From positions 5,398,851-5,462,850 of the forward strand of contig CM019219.1 of NCBI GenBank assembly GCA_009741485.1: a stretch of DNA of 64,000 nt. The letters are read 5' to 3'. Made by a program: the position numbers and the translations under genes. How positions within the stretch are numbered: position 1 is the stretch's first letter; each line of letters starts with the position of its first letter. The notes beneath the pieces were generated by a model, which was not told where the DNA came from, did no database searches, and saw only the letters and a list, made by a program, of their open reading frames with translations. This document shows, one piece after another, positions 9,628 to 22,399 of this stretch. This DNA comes from Malurus cyaneus samueli. Lineage: Eukaryota; Chordata; Aves; Passeriformes; Maluridae.

Positions 9628-11130
9628 CAGGCCATGAAATATTTAATTGTTGTTGCTGTGTCTCATGGAAGGCAAGACTTCTCTCTGTAGGGTTTTGTGT
9701 GGATACAAACCTGTTGATGAGCAGTTTAAGCTAATTCTTCTGAGTGCTGGACCCATAAATTCATAGACTTTAGTATGAACTCAGCAGCAGCCTGTGTTCC
9801 TGGTTAAACTATTTTCATCTCGAACCCACCCCAAATCCCCAACAAAAATAGTAGGCCAGATGCCCAGACTGCAGCTAGAGACCCTCATTAGGCATCATTT
9901 GCATCCCATTAACCACTGAGCTGTGGGTCATTCGCTGCCTGTCAACCATTCAAGTCATTCCTTTTGTGTTAATTAGTAGAGAAATAAGGAGTTAATGAAG
10001 ATCTTATGATCTGTGATGATTCATCTTTGTTGTTTCAAACGAATCCCTGCTCGCTGAGCACTCCAATGAGCTCCTACACACCAAATAATACAAAACCAGT
10101 CAGAGGGAGCTTACGGCCTTTGGAGTGCTGTTCTCCAGGGACCTTTTGCATGGTGGGCTTTGTTAGCTAAAGATTAGAAGGAGTTAATTGCTTCAAGATT
10201 GCTGGCAGATTAGGTTACAGGGTGTGCTGTATCTGTGTAAGCATATGTCAGGTCTAGTTAAAAGATAGAAGATGCTTATTTTAATAAAAGCACGAAAGCA
10301 AGAATTAATTTGTCATTGTAGCAAAAATCTTAGTTCTGCTCTCAGGTAAATGTGGTGCTGGTTGGGCTCTTTTTGGCTCTTCAGAATGGGAGAGCACAGC
10401 TGTTTGCTGGACTGCACAACTTCCCAGGCTGGAACCAGGATTGATTCAGGTTTTTCCATCCCTGTTTGATGAGAGGAGAGCAAGGCCACAGTGCACAGCT
10501 CACATATCCCACAGCTCCTCTTCCTCTGGGGAAGCCAACTGAGTGGTTTGTTAACCTTTCTCCCTGGAAAACTTCTTCCTGGAATGCAGGAAAAGCCCTC
10601 AGATGACGCTCCCAAACACCCGGGACCTGAAGCCTCACATCCCTCGCACTGGGATGGCGATTCCACACTTCCACAGGGTCTCGTTTGCTCCTGATCCAAA
10701 AGGAGAAGAAACTCCAACAACCTGAGGTGAGAGTGTTTGGGTTTGCTCTTTCTTTGGTGGTCACTGGTCCCTGTCACTCCAGGGAGCTGCTGGGGTAAGA
10801 GCTTCCCCAGGCAGATTCTGTTGGTCCTAGAGATGGCTGGAAACTCCTTTATTTCAACCTTTTAATTTCAAAAATAACAAATTGACAAAGAAAAACCTTC
10901 CCCCAAAGTAATTTCTGCAAGGCTTAAAGAAGAAACTGTTCCACATGCACACCAGCTCTGATACTCAGGGGTATTTGTTTTTCCAGTGGGCAAATAAATT
11001 CATAAGTTTTGTTTCTTTGTCTCCTGTTTGTGGAGCAGAGACAAAGGCTCAGGAACCAGGTTGGAAATGTTAATGTACCATCTCCCTCCAGTGCTTTGCT
11101 GCAGACTGCCTTTTCCAACAGCAGGAACAT

Positions 11131-11260
11131 TGGAGGTGGACACAGGAACTGGAGATGGACACAGGAGCTGGAGATGGACACAGGAGCTGGAGATGGACAC
11201 AGGAGATGGAGGTGGACACAGGAGCTGAGGTGGACACAGGAGCTGGAGATGCACACAGGA
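11131..11260. repeat. Minisatellite, 18-bp unit (GGAGATGGACACAGGAGCT-like)
   Basis: About seven tandem units of roughly 18 bases built on GATGGACACAGGAGCTGGA, with a few degenerate copies (GAGGTGGACACAGG). It is GC-richer than its surroundings. It creates Asp-Gly-His-Arg-Ser-Trp-like frames on plus and Ser/Pro/Val/Cys frames on minus, none of them likely to be genes. Confidence 0.92.
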
Positions 11261-13735
11261 CCAGGCATCCTTGTGCATGCAACCTTCACTGCTCTGAATG
11301 CAGAGGGGTTTTGCACCCTTTAGCTATTAAAAGGGAAAAATCCCTTTAAGGATTCTTCAAGGGGGGAAAAAGGACAGCCAGTGTGATAAGGGAAAGGTGG
11401 CTGTGCCTCTTGTGCTACCCAGAGAGCTGGAGAAGATGAAGATATGGTTGTAGTTGGGTTGATTGGAGGAACTGGGAGAGAGAGCAGGGGATGGGGATGC
11501 AGCTCTAACACAGCCCAACTCTTCTTCAAACAACCACAGCGAGAGCCACATGAGTGCAGGGCCACTCTGGGAGCATCCCTGAAGTCTCATCCAGCTTTCA
11601 CCACCTGCAGTGACAGCCACAGCGATTTTTTTTTTCTTCTCCTGCCACATCAGTCAGAAAGAGCCGACTTTTGTGTGGGGGCAGGAGTGGGGGAAGAGAC
11701 ACGGAGAGAGAAGAGGGGAAAAAAAAATAAGCAGAAGTAATTTATTCAGGATCTTTGAGAGGATAATAGCCAATTATTTGTTTATAACACTGGTTAAATT
11801 TTCATTAGGCAGATTAATGGAATATCATGTACTGTCAACATTGGACTGAGGGGTGGTCTGTAAGAGATAAACGGGCAGTCGATGTGTCTCCCTGAGTAAA
11901 TTAGTTTTTGCTTTCCTGTTTTTCATATGAAAATGGAAAGGTGGACAAGGTGGTGCATTTTAAAACAGGTCTCAAGATGGGCCAAATCAGTTAAATATGA
12001 AAGCAATTCTGGTAATAAATACATTATAATAACTTAGCATCGTGCCTATCATTTTGATTTCATGAAAGTCTGGGATAATGTAGATTTTTAACCTGCTCTC
12101 TTAATACACATTTCCTCTTCCTGAACTTCAGCGTTTCTCGCTGTGAGGTGAAAGCATATTACTTTTTTTTGCCTGATTTTTCTGTGTAATCTGTTCAGTA
12201 TTACAGCTGGTAAGTGCTAGAGGCTCACAGCTCTTTCTTGTGAATTCTGGTATTATCATCCTGGATAGCATGAGCAGTCCCCTCTAAGTACTGCATTATC
12301 AGCATCAGAACCCCTGAGTGGTTACGGTTGCATATCCTCCTCTTTTGAAGTCAGAATATTTCTTAGCATATTAGCCTGGGATTTTCAGACAAGCCACAGA
12401 GAGGCAGGCACCCAAATTTCAGCAGGATTCCACTTCCTTGGAAAATCCCAAGATATTTCCTGGAAAAGCATCATCACCTTAATTTAACTTCAGAGCTCTG
12501 TGCTGCTTCTCTCAGTGCTGCACTGGTGGGTAAGAAAAGTCCTCTCCAATGTGCTCAACTTTGGAATGGAGGAGCTCCAGAAGCCTCCCAAGATATTTTA
12601 TTCAAACTTGACCACTAGTAATAATTACAGAGCTCAAAACCAGTCTCTTGCTATAAATAATGGTAAAATACATGACATATTATTACACTGCCACATGAGA
12701 TTCCATTCACAGGCAGCACACGGTGACATTTGCTCTTTTAGGTCACAAGGCTGCACTGTTTTGTGGCTGTGCAATGCTTCCAAGAATAGTAATCATTCTT
12801 ATGCTCCCTAAAAATTACAGTTTTAATAACCATCTCTAGAAAAAATGATCTGACACTTTGCTTACAAAATCTGCAAGGCCTTACATAAAGCATTAACAAA
12901 AATTCTCAGACATTGTGAGGTGACATCTCACTGCTCATCTCACACATCTCACTGCTCCCCTGGCCTCACAAAAACATCTGTAAAGAAACAGAGATGAGAA
13001 CTGAGTAACAGGGTATGGCACTGGTTTGAAACCTTGCGTTTGTTTCTTTGTTTTCATCAACCAGAAGGCTCATTACATTTTCCTTCTGCCAAACAACCTT
13101 GCCATGTGTCAACAGAAGGAGCAGCAGCAGCCTGGCCCAGGCCATGACAGTGTCTTCATGGTCTTGAGGAATGAGAAAATTCATTCCAGGCTCTTAAATT
13201 CATTGTACAGTATTGTGGACCATGTTTTTATCTCAAGAAGATATTTTTGTCTCAAGAAGAATGTGTTCATTGATGCGTATAAACTGTTCCTTCACATATA
13301 TAATGTGTTTCTGATCCATACATGGTGTCTACATGCTTGATAACTTTAGTTGTGGTTTATTCCCTTCCTTTCAAAAACTGAAAGGAAATTGTGGTTCCAA
13401 ACCAAATTGTGCTTCCAATCCAATCCTTAGGTTGGATTTTCTTGTAAATACCCAGATGCCCTGGTCCTGCAGAGTTTTCACCTGGGAAAAAGATAATTGA
13501 GACATAATTAGGAATTCAACTTTTAATTTTTTTTTTTCTTACACAATGAAATTACAGTTTTGAAACATTCCATTTTTGTTATGCTGGAAAGCTCCAATAA
13601 AAGCAGACGAATTCTGAAATGTACATTTAACTTTAGGATGAAATGCCTTGAAGACTTTGAATTGAATCACAACAAAACCAGAGTGGCTGGTGAAATATTC
13701 CTTTGACATGTTTTTATTATATCAAGACATCCCAG

Positions 13736-13767
13736 AAAAAAAAAAAAAAAAAAGAAAAACAAAAAAA
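13736..13767. repeat. A-rich tract
   Basis: Eighteen consecutive A, then GAAAAAC and a second A run ending in CCCC. No element body is recognisable next to it. Confidence 0.65.
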
Positions 13768-14536
13768 CCCCACATTTTTGAGGAAAATCAATCTGGAAAA
13801 ATAAATCAATGAACATGACAGTGTTGAAAAACACACACTACTAAGAAGAAGGTTTTTTTTTTCTGTGTGCCCACATCCAGTGTGAAACCCACTCATTTCA
13901 TCTTGCCTACTCCAGGAAGCCTTAATTACATCCCTAAGCATTGCAAATGCCCTATGAACTGGGCCAAGTGCTGCCAGGAAGTATATTTTCTAGTTCTTGT
14001 TCCACTTTTGACTGAAAATTGTGGCTTTGATCCGTGCTGGAATCTTCAAGGAGTTAAAATGTTTGCAAGCAAAGTTATGGGTGTCTGTAATGAATGGGAT
14101 TATCTGTAGTACTCATCAGTGTAGAAAGAATAGCACTAATAATGCAAGTAAATTCTCATCTTGCAGATGTTCCTCTGTTTCATCTTGGAAGTGAATCTGT
14201 GCACTCATAAATCTTGCTTTAGTTTAAAACCAAAGAAAGAATTAGCATTCTAGCAAGTCCTCTCCATGAAGAGACATTCATCATTTTCAATGCAAAAGAA
14301 ATGTTGCAAGAACTGATAGGCTTAATTTTTCTTGTGTGACTTTGAAAGATGTGTGAGTTTTGGAGGAGGGGAAGAAAAAAGAGAATTAACATGTACTTGT
14401 TTTAAAATGCTGTAAAATATGAAGTTCATCCTGCAAACAATTCCTCCAGAGACGTGGTAGGAACAAGCAAAGGTGTTACCCCAAAACTGCCAGCAGCAGT
14501 TTTATTATAGATCCATTGAAGAAAACTATTTGCTAA

Positions 14537-14593
14537 GAAAGGAATTAATTCCTTAAAGAAATTTCAAATTCCTTAAAGAAAGGAATTAATTCC
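14537..14593. repeat. Local duplication around GGAATTAATTCC palindrome
   Basis: The 12-base palindrome GGAATTAATTCC occurs at about 14541-14552 and again at 14582-14593. TTAAAGAAA-type sequence sits between them, and the pattern looks like a small tandem duplication. Just downstream GGAGGTATCGTTT is also repeated (about 14632 and 14655). Confidence 0.75.
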
Positions 14594-14999
14594 TCCCTGT
14601 ATCCAGAGATTCTCCATTTATGGGAATGGAAGGAGGTATCGTTTGGTTGATAGATGGAGGTATCGTTTTTCCTAACAAATAGTCCAGATTATAAACTCAT
14701 AAGGGTTTTGTGGAATATTCATCTTTGTCTTGCTTGCTGTGAGCCAGACTTCTCTCACAAGGGTTATAATTAGCAAAAGCATCAAAGCAGACATATTTTC
14801 TGCAAGAGTCCATTTCCACAGCATTCTTCCAAAACCTTCCATTTTGGGGAAAAAATAAAAATAAAATTAAGTCCCACCCATAGGGGTGACACTGAGAGGT
14901 TCAATTTGTCCACAGAGATATTTGCCATTTCAGAGGATGGCAAATTTCCACCTCCTCAAATGAACAGGTCTGCTTTCACTGAAGGACTAATGAAGTCTG

Positions 15000-15400
15000 A
15001 CCCCCTATTAACTATAAAAGGAGCCTCAGTTTGGTTGGGGTTTTTAATCATGTTAATGCAATTTATCTACCGCATAGGGAGACTAATCTCCACATTTCAA
15101 TACATTAGTTAAAATGAGGTGGGCTCTAGACCGTTCTGGGATTAGCAAATGCACCAGGACATGGCTTTTTCCTCAGATGCAATTTTCTCCTTTCAGGGCC
15201 AGCATCATTAGTGCCTCTTACCTGCAGTACTCAAAATAACCAGCAACAAACTGCACGGTAACCGAGCCTTTCAAAGGAGACTAAATCAGTCAGGCTCCCA
15301 AATCCCATCAAAGGACAGTTGTTCTTGGTCCCTCATCAATCTTAAATCCCTTTGGAAATCCCAACATTAATTCGTTCAAAAGGATCAAATATGTCCTGTA
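15000..15400. promoter_or_regulatory. Candidate enhancer-like block (TCF/LEF and TAAT motifs)
   Basis: Within 400 bases there are TCF/LEF-like sites CCTTTCAAAGG (15267-15277) and CATCAAAGG (15306-15314), plus TTCAAAAGG at about 15375. Several TAAT cores lie alongside (TTTTAATCATGTTAATG near 15042, CATTAATTCG near 15365). This is motif density only; I could not test conservation. No transcript is implied. Confidence 0.25.
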
Positions 15401-15729
15401 AAACAAGAGCCTCAGTGGCTGTTCTGGTAGCAGAACAGAAAGAATAAAGTTAATTTCCAGTGAGCCCCAGAATACTTTCCTTTGGAAATGGCCTCGTGAG
15501 ATCTCCTGGTGTGCTATCGTACATTAGCTTCATTTAAAACAACTGATAATATCCTGAGACTCACAGATAAAATCTCTCCCTCCAGTCATACTCAAGACTC
15601 TGACAGACAAATTTGGCCAACTGAGTTTTAAAATACAGCACCTAGAATGTTAACAAAATAAGTTTCACGAGGCTGGTAAAGTGGCTGCTTTTTATTTCAA
15701 AGCCCTTGACTTCAAAGGCTGCTCAGATT

Positions 15730-15759
15730 TTGTGTGTGCGTGTGTGTGTGTGTGTGTGT
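15730..15759. repeat. GT dinucleotide microsatellite
   Basis: A TG run of about 15 units with one C interruption. A simple sequence that is probably polymorphic. Confidence 0.9.
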
Positions 15760-18700
15760 TTTCTTTTAAAAATCTTCATACTGTTTCTGTCTTTTTTTCT
15801 CACTATCAAATAGATCATTACATTTTCAACACTTAAGGACAAAAATTCTTCTCTCAGATCTGCGTGGCAGATCTTGACAGTAATATTCAGCTCTTCCCCA
15901 CATGCAGGGAACTCCTGTTGACATCAAGGAGAGAAACGGAGACATGTGCAGGTAGGGCTGAAGAGAATGTGCTGAGACCCTCTGGCCGAGGTCTGCTGGG
16001 GAAATCTGACCCTCATTTTCCAAAATATCCTCAGGCCTTGAGGTTTTGGTGCCCAGTTGCAGCAGCTGCTCTTGAGGAGCCGTGGAGCACCCGTTTGCTG
16101 GTGCTGTTTGCACTCAGAATTCCGACTGCAGCGTTCAGGGCAACATTGGCACCCCCTGACATTGATCCTCGTGTCACCAGGGTTATTTCTGATGGTTTTG
16201 ATCACCCATATCACCCCATCAGCTGGCTGTGCATTTAGGAACAAGCTCCTGTTTTTTTTCCCTTTCTCAGCACTGAATACTGTGCTGCATGTTTGCCATG
16301 ACCCATGGCATTGGGAGGCTCATGTTCAGGGTTCTGCTTTTTCCTATCCCATAAAATCATCAATAACATGCTCTCCATATCAACAGATCAATCGAAGGCC
16401 AAGGGAGGGAATATTTACTTTTTGATTGGTTGTGTTTGGATTTTTGGGGAGGGTTTAACTTCATCTTTATTAATACTAATAAAGTATTTGTAAAACAGAA
16501 TAAACTTGTGCAGACAGACACTGTTTAAAATGTCAGGGAGTTGATGCTGCTCTCCACCAATGTGTAAGGTTTTGTTTCATTTCTCTTTCAAATTTTACCA
16601 TGAGTGTATTTCCAGAAATTTTCTAAGCATCCTTTTTCCTATCTCTTCCAACAATGCAAACAAATTCAATGCCAAAAAGGTCAAGTATGAAAAAGAACAG
16701 CTCAGCCATGTTAAAATATCTTTCCCCCATGCCCCAGCTACCATGGAAAAGGATTGGCCATTTAAATGGTCAGATTTTTTTTAAAAATAAAAAGCTATTA
16801 GGAAAGATTTTTTTCTTTCACTTCTCATTTCAATCTTCCATTGTATATGTTTAACAAATAGCAAAATTAGGGTGAATAAGTTAAACAAGGCCATGGTTAA
16901 CTTTACTAGTTATATGATTAATTCTTTGGTCTAGCTGTTTTACTCACCTGGGAGTGTTTGTGTGCATGTTATGAAACACATATTCAAAATCAGTGGTTCA
17001 GCTATTTAAAGTAGTAAGGTATTAATTTATATAAATGTACATCTGTCGTCAAACAGAGCAGCTTAAAGGGAATCTTGTTGGGAACAAAATTAATACCAAG
17101 ATCCGAGATGGTGGAGAATCAGTCCTTAAATAACCAGAGGTTTTAAAGTGCTGCTGCAAACATTTCTCAGACATACCATAATGACCTCTGTATAGAACTT
17201 TTGTGACCAATAACTGTACAGAACTTTGGTACCATGTTCTCCCTGTTGCGGCCACCCACTCATGATGGGTCTGAGAACAGAGAAGAGTCCACCCTTGGGA
17301 CATTTCATCCAAAGCTGCCCTCCAGTGAACACAAACCCTCTCTGAAGCTTTGCAAGAGCCATTCCTGAGCAACAGCTCTGCACTGGAGCTGCTGTCCCCT
17401 CAGCAGAAGTGTAAATCACAGAGTGTGATGGGCTGCCATCTCCCAGGGGAGGTGTAAAAGCAAACACATCCCTGTATTTCCTGCACACGTGTGTGCAGCC
17501 CCACAGCCCATAGTCCTAGCAGAGAGCAGGGAAGGGGATTTGGGACACAGCCAGTGCTGGCTCACCCTCCCTGCACTGGGCTGTGAGTTCAGGTTCCTGT
17601 GTGAGATGTTTGAGCACATTGATTTCTCAGCTACAAGCACCCTGGAAGGTGGCAGAGATCTCCAGCCCAGCAGAGAGTGGTTCAGCTGTCTGTGCCTCTG
17701 CTGACTGTGAGTGATCCTGGGGTGATTTTATTGCTCTGTGAAGGATATCAGTTCTGAAGGGAGATGAATTCAAGCAATGAAGAGGTGCAGCCCTTGTTAA
17801 TCAAGGGGGAATACAGATGGGAGTGAAGGGTGGGGGTAAACAGCATTTCTTTAGGAGTTTCCTCATCCCTGCTGCTGCCCAATGGGATTCATAGACAGGA
17901 GCTTGTGTCAAAAATTCAAAATGTGAAGAACATCTTTGATGGGGCGAAGGATCTTGTGCTGCTCTCTCCTGCCATGAGCAATGTTTTTACCAACAAAGCA
18001 GATTTCAGCACCTGTACCATGGGTTCCAGTGAACAAAATTCACTCATCTACCATAAAAGAAGCCAAAAAACCCCACAGAGTGAATACAAATGTTGTGTGA
18101 GTCAATGTGCCTCAAGTTTCAAACGATGACTCTGTTGGTTATTTATTTGATTTGCTCTCCCGTAGCAGAACCAATGCTTGGACTGTCCTTTGACTCTGCC
18201 TTTCGGTCTCTGCAGTTCCAAACCCCTGCCTAGGTCCCTTCACACAGTTTTAAATACAGAGGCTGAATTGACGCTGGTAATAATGATTTCACATGGGGCT
18301 TTTCAATCTTCACCACAGCAGAGAGCAAAGTGATAGGAATATCAGGATATTCAGTCTGTTAAACTGCTTTTGGCCCTGCTCAGGAAAAGAGAATTTACCC
18401 CATTCTGTCAAATCCTCATACTAATATTTGTGTAAACAGGAGGAAACTCAGGATGTATGATTCAACCATGTAAGAAGATCTTTTTCTGTCTTTTTGCTGG
18501 ATAATGGGAAGATTCACAATGATCTGTGACTATCCAAGTCTGAAGAGCGTATCTGGCCTATTTTCACAGACTTGACAAATTAGGAGTACAAAATAAATAT
18601 ATTCCTGTGATCCAAATCACTGTATTCAAAAGACATTGTTTTAATTTCAAGTTTTTAATGACACCAGATGATCTATTGACACACAAACTTTCTAAACTTT

Positions 18701-21700
18701 AGTAGCAAAAACCACTGACATGATGGTTTTTCTTCACAATTAATTATTGGAATGGTATCTTTGTCTTCACCCATGTCCTCTATTTTCTCTTGTGACATGT
18801 TAAGAAGGAAGATCTACATTTCCTTCTATTTTAGAGCTGACGTGAAAACTTATCCACAATTTGCACCCATAACTTTCAGCCTAGCAGCAGGAACAAAGAA
18901 TTCAGTCTGATATCACTGATTTCTGTTGGACAGGCACTGCTGAACTGTGCTGACATTCACTGGTGTTCATGAGGGGCTCACATCAGCTACAGGGGTACCA
19001 CTGATGTTTTGGGGTATTTTGGAGACTGAATTTCCTGTGAATTTAAGTCTTTCTGGAGGTGCATCCACAGCCTGCAATGGGGAGACGAGATTTGTCACAC
19101 TCCTGCCTCCAAAGTGGGCTCTGCACGAAGAAAAAACTCCAAAAAGCTGTGGGCACCCCTTCCCAGGGAGAGCACACAGCACTCTCAGTCTCTGAGGTTA
19201 CTGTTTCCATTTTAATTTTGGGACTTTGGGTGCTTTTTATTGTTGCCGTTGCCTGTCAGAACTTTTGAGAAATGCACACAACCCCCAGAGCTTTAGGATC
19301 AAATGGAAAACTGAATAAATCAAGGTATTATTGATGATGGATTAAGACCATTTCCGGCAGAGTAATCTCCCCTCACTGTGCATCTGTTGAGGAGGGCTCT
19401 GTTATCCTTTTGGGCATCTTTTAGGTGTATTCATTAGTACCAGCTGTGACTGGTACCAGCTGTTGCTGCTTCAGTGAGAGCTGCTGAGGGCATTTCCCCA
19501 CCTCTTGGGGGGAACTTGGGCTCCCTGAAAGGTGTTAGGGATGCTGGAATGATCCCTGTGTTCCTGTAGACTGGAGTGTGAGGTAAGATGTGGCCAAAAC
19601 CCCTTTCCTAACGTGCTACCATACCATATTAAAGCTCACATTACCTCTAAACATCAGTAATCACATTTTTCATGTTAGTGTTCCATGCATTTCACTTATA
19701 ATTTAAGACTGTTATGAACTAGACTGATAATCAGTCAGAGTTCTGGAATTGCTCCTGAACTAAAATATTACAGGGCCATTTCAACCTGGTCAGATGCTAT
19801 CTTCCTTCATACAGCTGGTACTGCCTTTTCATTCTGCAGAAAAGTGTCTGAGGTCAGGGAGTGCCTTCCTCTTTGTCTGGTCTCTATTAACTCTCTCTGG
19901 AAAAAGTTGTCCCTCTGACAGATTTTTTTTTTTTTCCCCAGCCTGCCTTTTTGGGACTGATCCTTTGAATTTCACAGAAACAAGCTGCCACAGCTTTTGA
20001 ATGAACTTGCTGCTATTTGCTCTCGCTCTCTCCCTCTTCCAGCTGGTAAGTGTTAACTCACATTGCCTTTCCTTGCAGGTTTTCATTTCTTATTCCTGGG
20101 AAGTACATTTTCACTTGGGGAAAAAAAAAAAATATCCCATAAGTCCCAGCAAATCCATTTAAACACAGATGTAGCCATTTTATGGTTGTTGCTATGACAG
20201 TTTGGCAAAGGTTATGCACACTGTGAAACCCATCTTCTGAGGAGAGAGAGAGATCCACGGATGAGCAAAGGCAGGAGGAAGGTGGGACACAGCCTCATCC
20301 ATGCTGTTTGTTTGGGAGGGAAAGGAGAATGCAGAGGGAAACTCTGCCCATTATTACACCTTCCACTACACCCACCAGCATGAAAAGGAGTTCAGGGTCA
20401 CTGAAATAATAGAAGAGCATTGGCCGTGGGAATGGGCAAGTGGTGGGAATGGGAAGATGAAAAGGAGATGATTTTTTGGGGGGTTTTCCTGGTTGTTCAA
20501 GCAGAATTGAGCCCAGACTAGCAGAGAAGCAGTGTAAATCTACCAGAGAGCATCTCCTGTCTGAAAGGAGTGTTTTAATCCATGTAGGGTTGCATGTGGT
20601 TCAGCCCTTCATGTAGATATGGACACAACATGTTTGAGAATAATTTTTGTGTCTCACAGAACTGTTACCAACCCTTGTTCATTAAGAGCAAAACCATATT
20701 TGTAAACTGTGAGGTATCCCCTACTAGTCTATTCATTTTTCCAATATGATGTATTTCTCACTGCAAATAAAGCCTAAAAGATGTCAAGGGTGCCTTTCAC
20801 AACTCCTAGGGAAGAACCATTCATATCTTAAAAAACCTTCACTGAAAATCAAAATTAATATAAAAAACCCCAAACCTAAAATATGAATTAGAATCCTAAA
20901 GGTAGGGTGGGTGTATGTCAAGCTCATTGTGATAAATACAATTTATCATGGTTACTTTCCTTTTTGTGGAACAGGTGTGTTAATTTTTTTACTCTTACAA
21001 TGGATTTATGTGAAATCTCATCTTTACATAATTTCTAAATGTGAGTTAAAACCTGACAAATGTAAGTCAAATATTAAATGCAAAACAAATGTTAAAGTAT
21101 GAGTTGGGACCATATTAAATGTTTGAGTTTTTTATTTTTAAGGAAATAGTCTCAGGATGCAAATTTAGTAAATTATTTAAAATTATTTACTATATATAAA
21201 ATACTTAAATACAGAGAATAAATGTATCCTCGTTGTTTAAATTAAGTTATTCCAGGGGCGAATTTGGCCCAGCAGGGTTTAAATTATTCCTAACACAATC
21301 AGAATATCAGAAGTCTTTTTTTAGCAGCATTCGTCTTGTAAATGGATGTAGGATTTATAATCACTTTGTACATTTCATATATATAGCACAAAAGATCCAA
21401 ATGCTGCATTTCCTTTGATAGCCTATTACGCCTGACATGAATTCCCTATCACATCTTGTTAGGGAAATTTATCTTATGAGGTAGATTTTCAAATTACATT
21501 TGCAAAGTATACAAACACTGAATGTGTCTGTAGCTTAAAAATAAAGATAAACTAAAGAGCACACATTTGAAGACAATTGCAATCATTTTGAACAGTATTT
21601 GGCAGTATTTCAGGATATTTAGCCTGGAATTAGTCCTTTCCCTGAGAGGGCAGCATTGCTTTGCCCGCTGCAAGGCATGGAGCCCAGCACAGCCCCAAGG

Positions 21701-22374
21701 CAGCACAGTGGATGCAGGGATAGAGTTTTAAAATGTGTTTAGAGTGACATGGGAGATTGTGGAGAGAGGGAAGGGACATCACCTTGACAGCTTCCCTCAT
21801 CTGGTCACCAAATTCTCACCATTCTCCTGGTCCCTGCACCCATCTGTGTCCCCCTGTATCCTGCAGCATCCCAGGGCCTGGGGCACAGCCCAGGGGAGGC
21901 AGGGCATCTTTCTCCTGCTGCCTGGGAGGGACATTTTCAGCATCTCAAACTCCCTACAACCCCTTGACATCCTTTCCCACCCAGATAAGTCGAGGAGTGG
22001 GAAGGAATAGAAAAATCCCCTGACTGCTGATCTGTAGAGGGAGGAAATCACCCAACCTTGGTGTCACAAACAAATGCTCCAAAAGCCCTTCAGGGGTTGT
22101 CAGGTCTAGGGAGGACCAGGATTACCTAAACCTTCGTGTCCTAGTGTGCATGTCACCCTGGTCAGAGCAGAGGTGGTACTGGCACACAGGTGTAGCCCTT
22201 CCTCCCTGCCCATCCCCTCCCGCGCCGCCAGCGGCATCGCTCCTTTCAAAGGCAGCATAGCTCCAGGCAAATCTGCTCTGCAGATTGTTTCCATCCTGTG
22301 TTCCCCATGGTTCTGGCTCTGTCTGTGCCTTGTAGATAGAGTAACTTTGCGGCTTGTAAAGATTTGTTTGCTCT
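15760..22374. other. Non-coding DNA, no gene seen
   Basis: Mixed-composition sequence with many short overlapping frames (under 125 codons) and no recognisable domain. A T-run followed by CCCCAG lies at about 19921-19940 and resembles a splice acceptor, but no coherent exon follows. TACCAGCTG is repeated at 19438 and 19456. A small CpG cluster (CCCGCGCCGCCAGCGG) lies near 22219-22234. Confidence 0.5.
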
Positions 22375-22399
22375 CCCACCCCCTCCCCCTACCCCCTCC
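22375..22399 (-). other. G-quadruplex motif
   Basis: On the minus strand this 25-base stretch has four G-runs (GGGGG, GGGGG, GGGGG, GGG) separated by one or two bases, a strong quadruplex candidate. The nearest CpG cluster is about 150 bases upstream at 22219-22234. No gene start can be placed beside it. Confidence 0.7.

Larger units (their letters stand above)
7074..11130. other. Non-coding DNA, no gene seen
   Basis: It holds AT-rich stretches (7340-7420, 7880-7990 and 8100-8170), a small site at about 8290 with TTTATAAACGCGCC (TATA-like beside three CpGs), a homopurine run (9230-9276) and an A-rich tract (9601-9627). The frame at 10313-10777 on the minus strand (154 codons) has no recognisable domain and overlaps other frames. 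Confidence 0.5.
11261..15729. other. Non-coding DNA, no gene seen
   Basis: It includes an AT-rich homeodomain-motif block (about 11730-11880, with AATTATTTGTTTATAAC and GATTAATGG), an A-rich tract at 13736-13767, a short duplicated palindrome block (14537-14593) and a TCF/LEF- and TAAT-motif block at 15000-15400. The open frames are short and unremarkable. Confidence 0.5.

Noticed and set aside
10313..10777. A 154-codon minus-strand frame
   Set aside because: No domain, a second long frame overlaps it on the same strand, and length is within chance for 64 kb.
13736..13767. Poly-A tracts as tails of processed pseudogenes or SINEs
   Set aside because: No gene-like or SINE-like body precedes any of the long A tracts (9601, 13736, 27881, 40412), and no target duplications were seen.
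19910..19942. Pyrimidine run ending CAG that looks like a splice acceptor
   Set aside because: The following frame is short, without a donor or any domain; such runs are common in vertebrate non-coding DNA.
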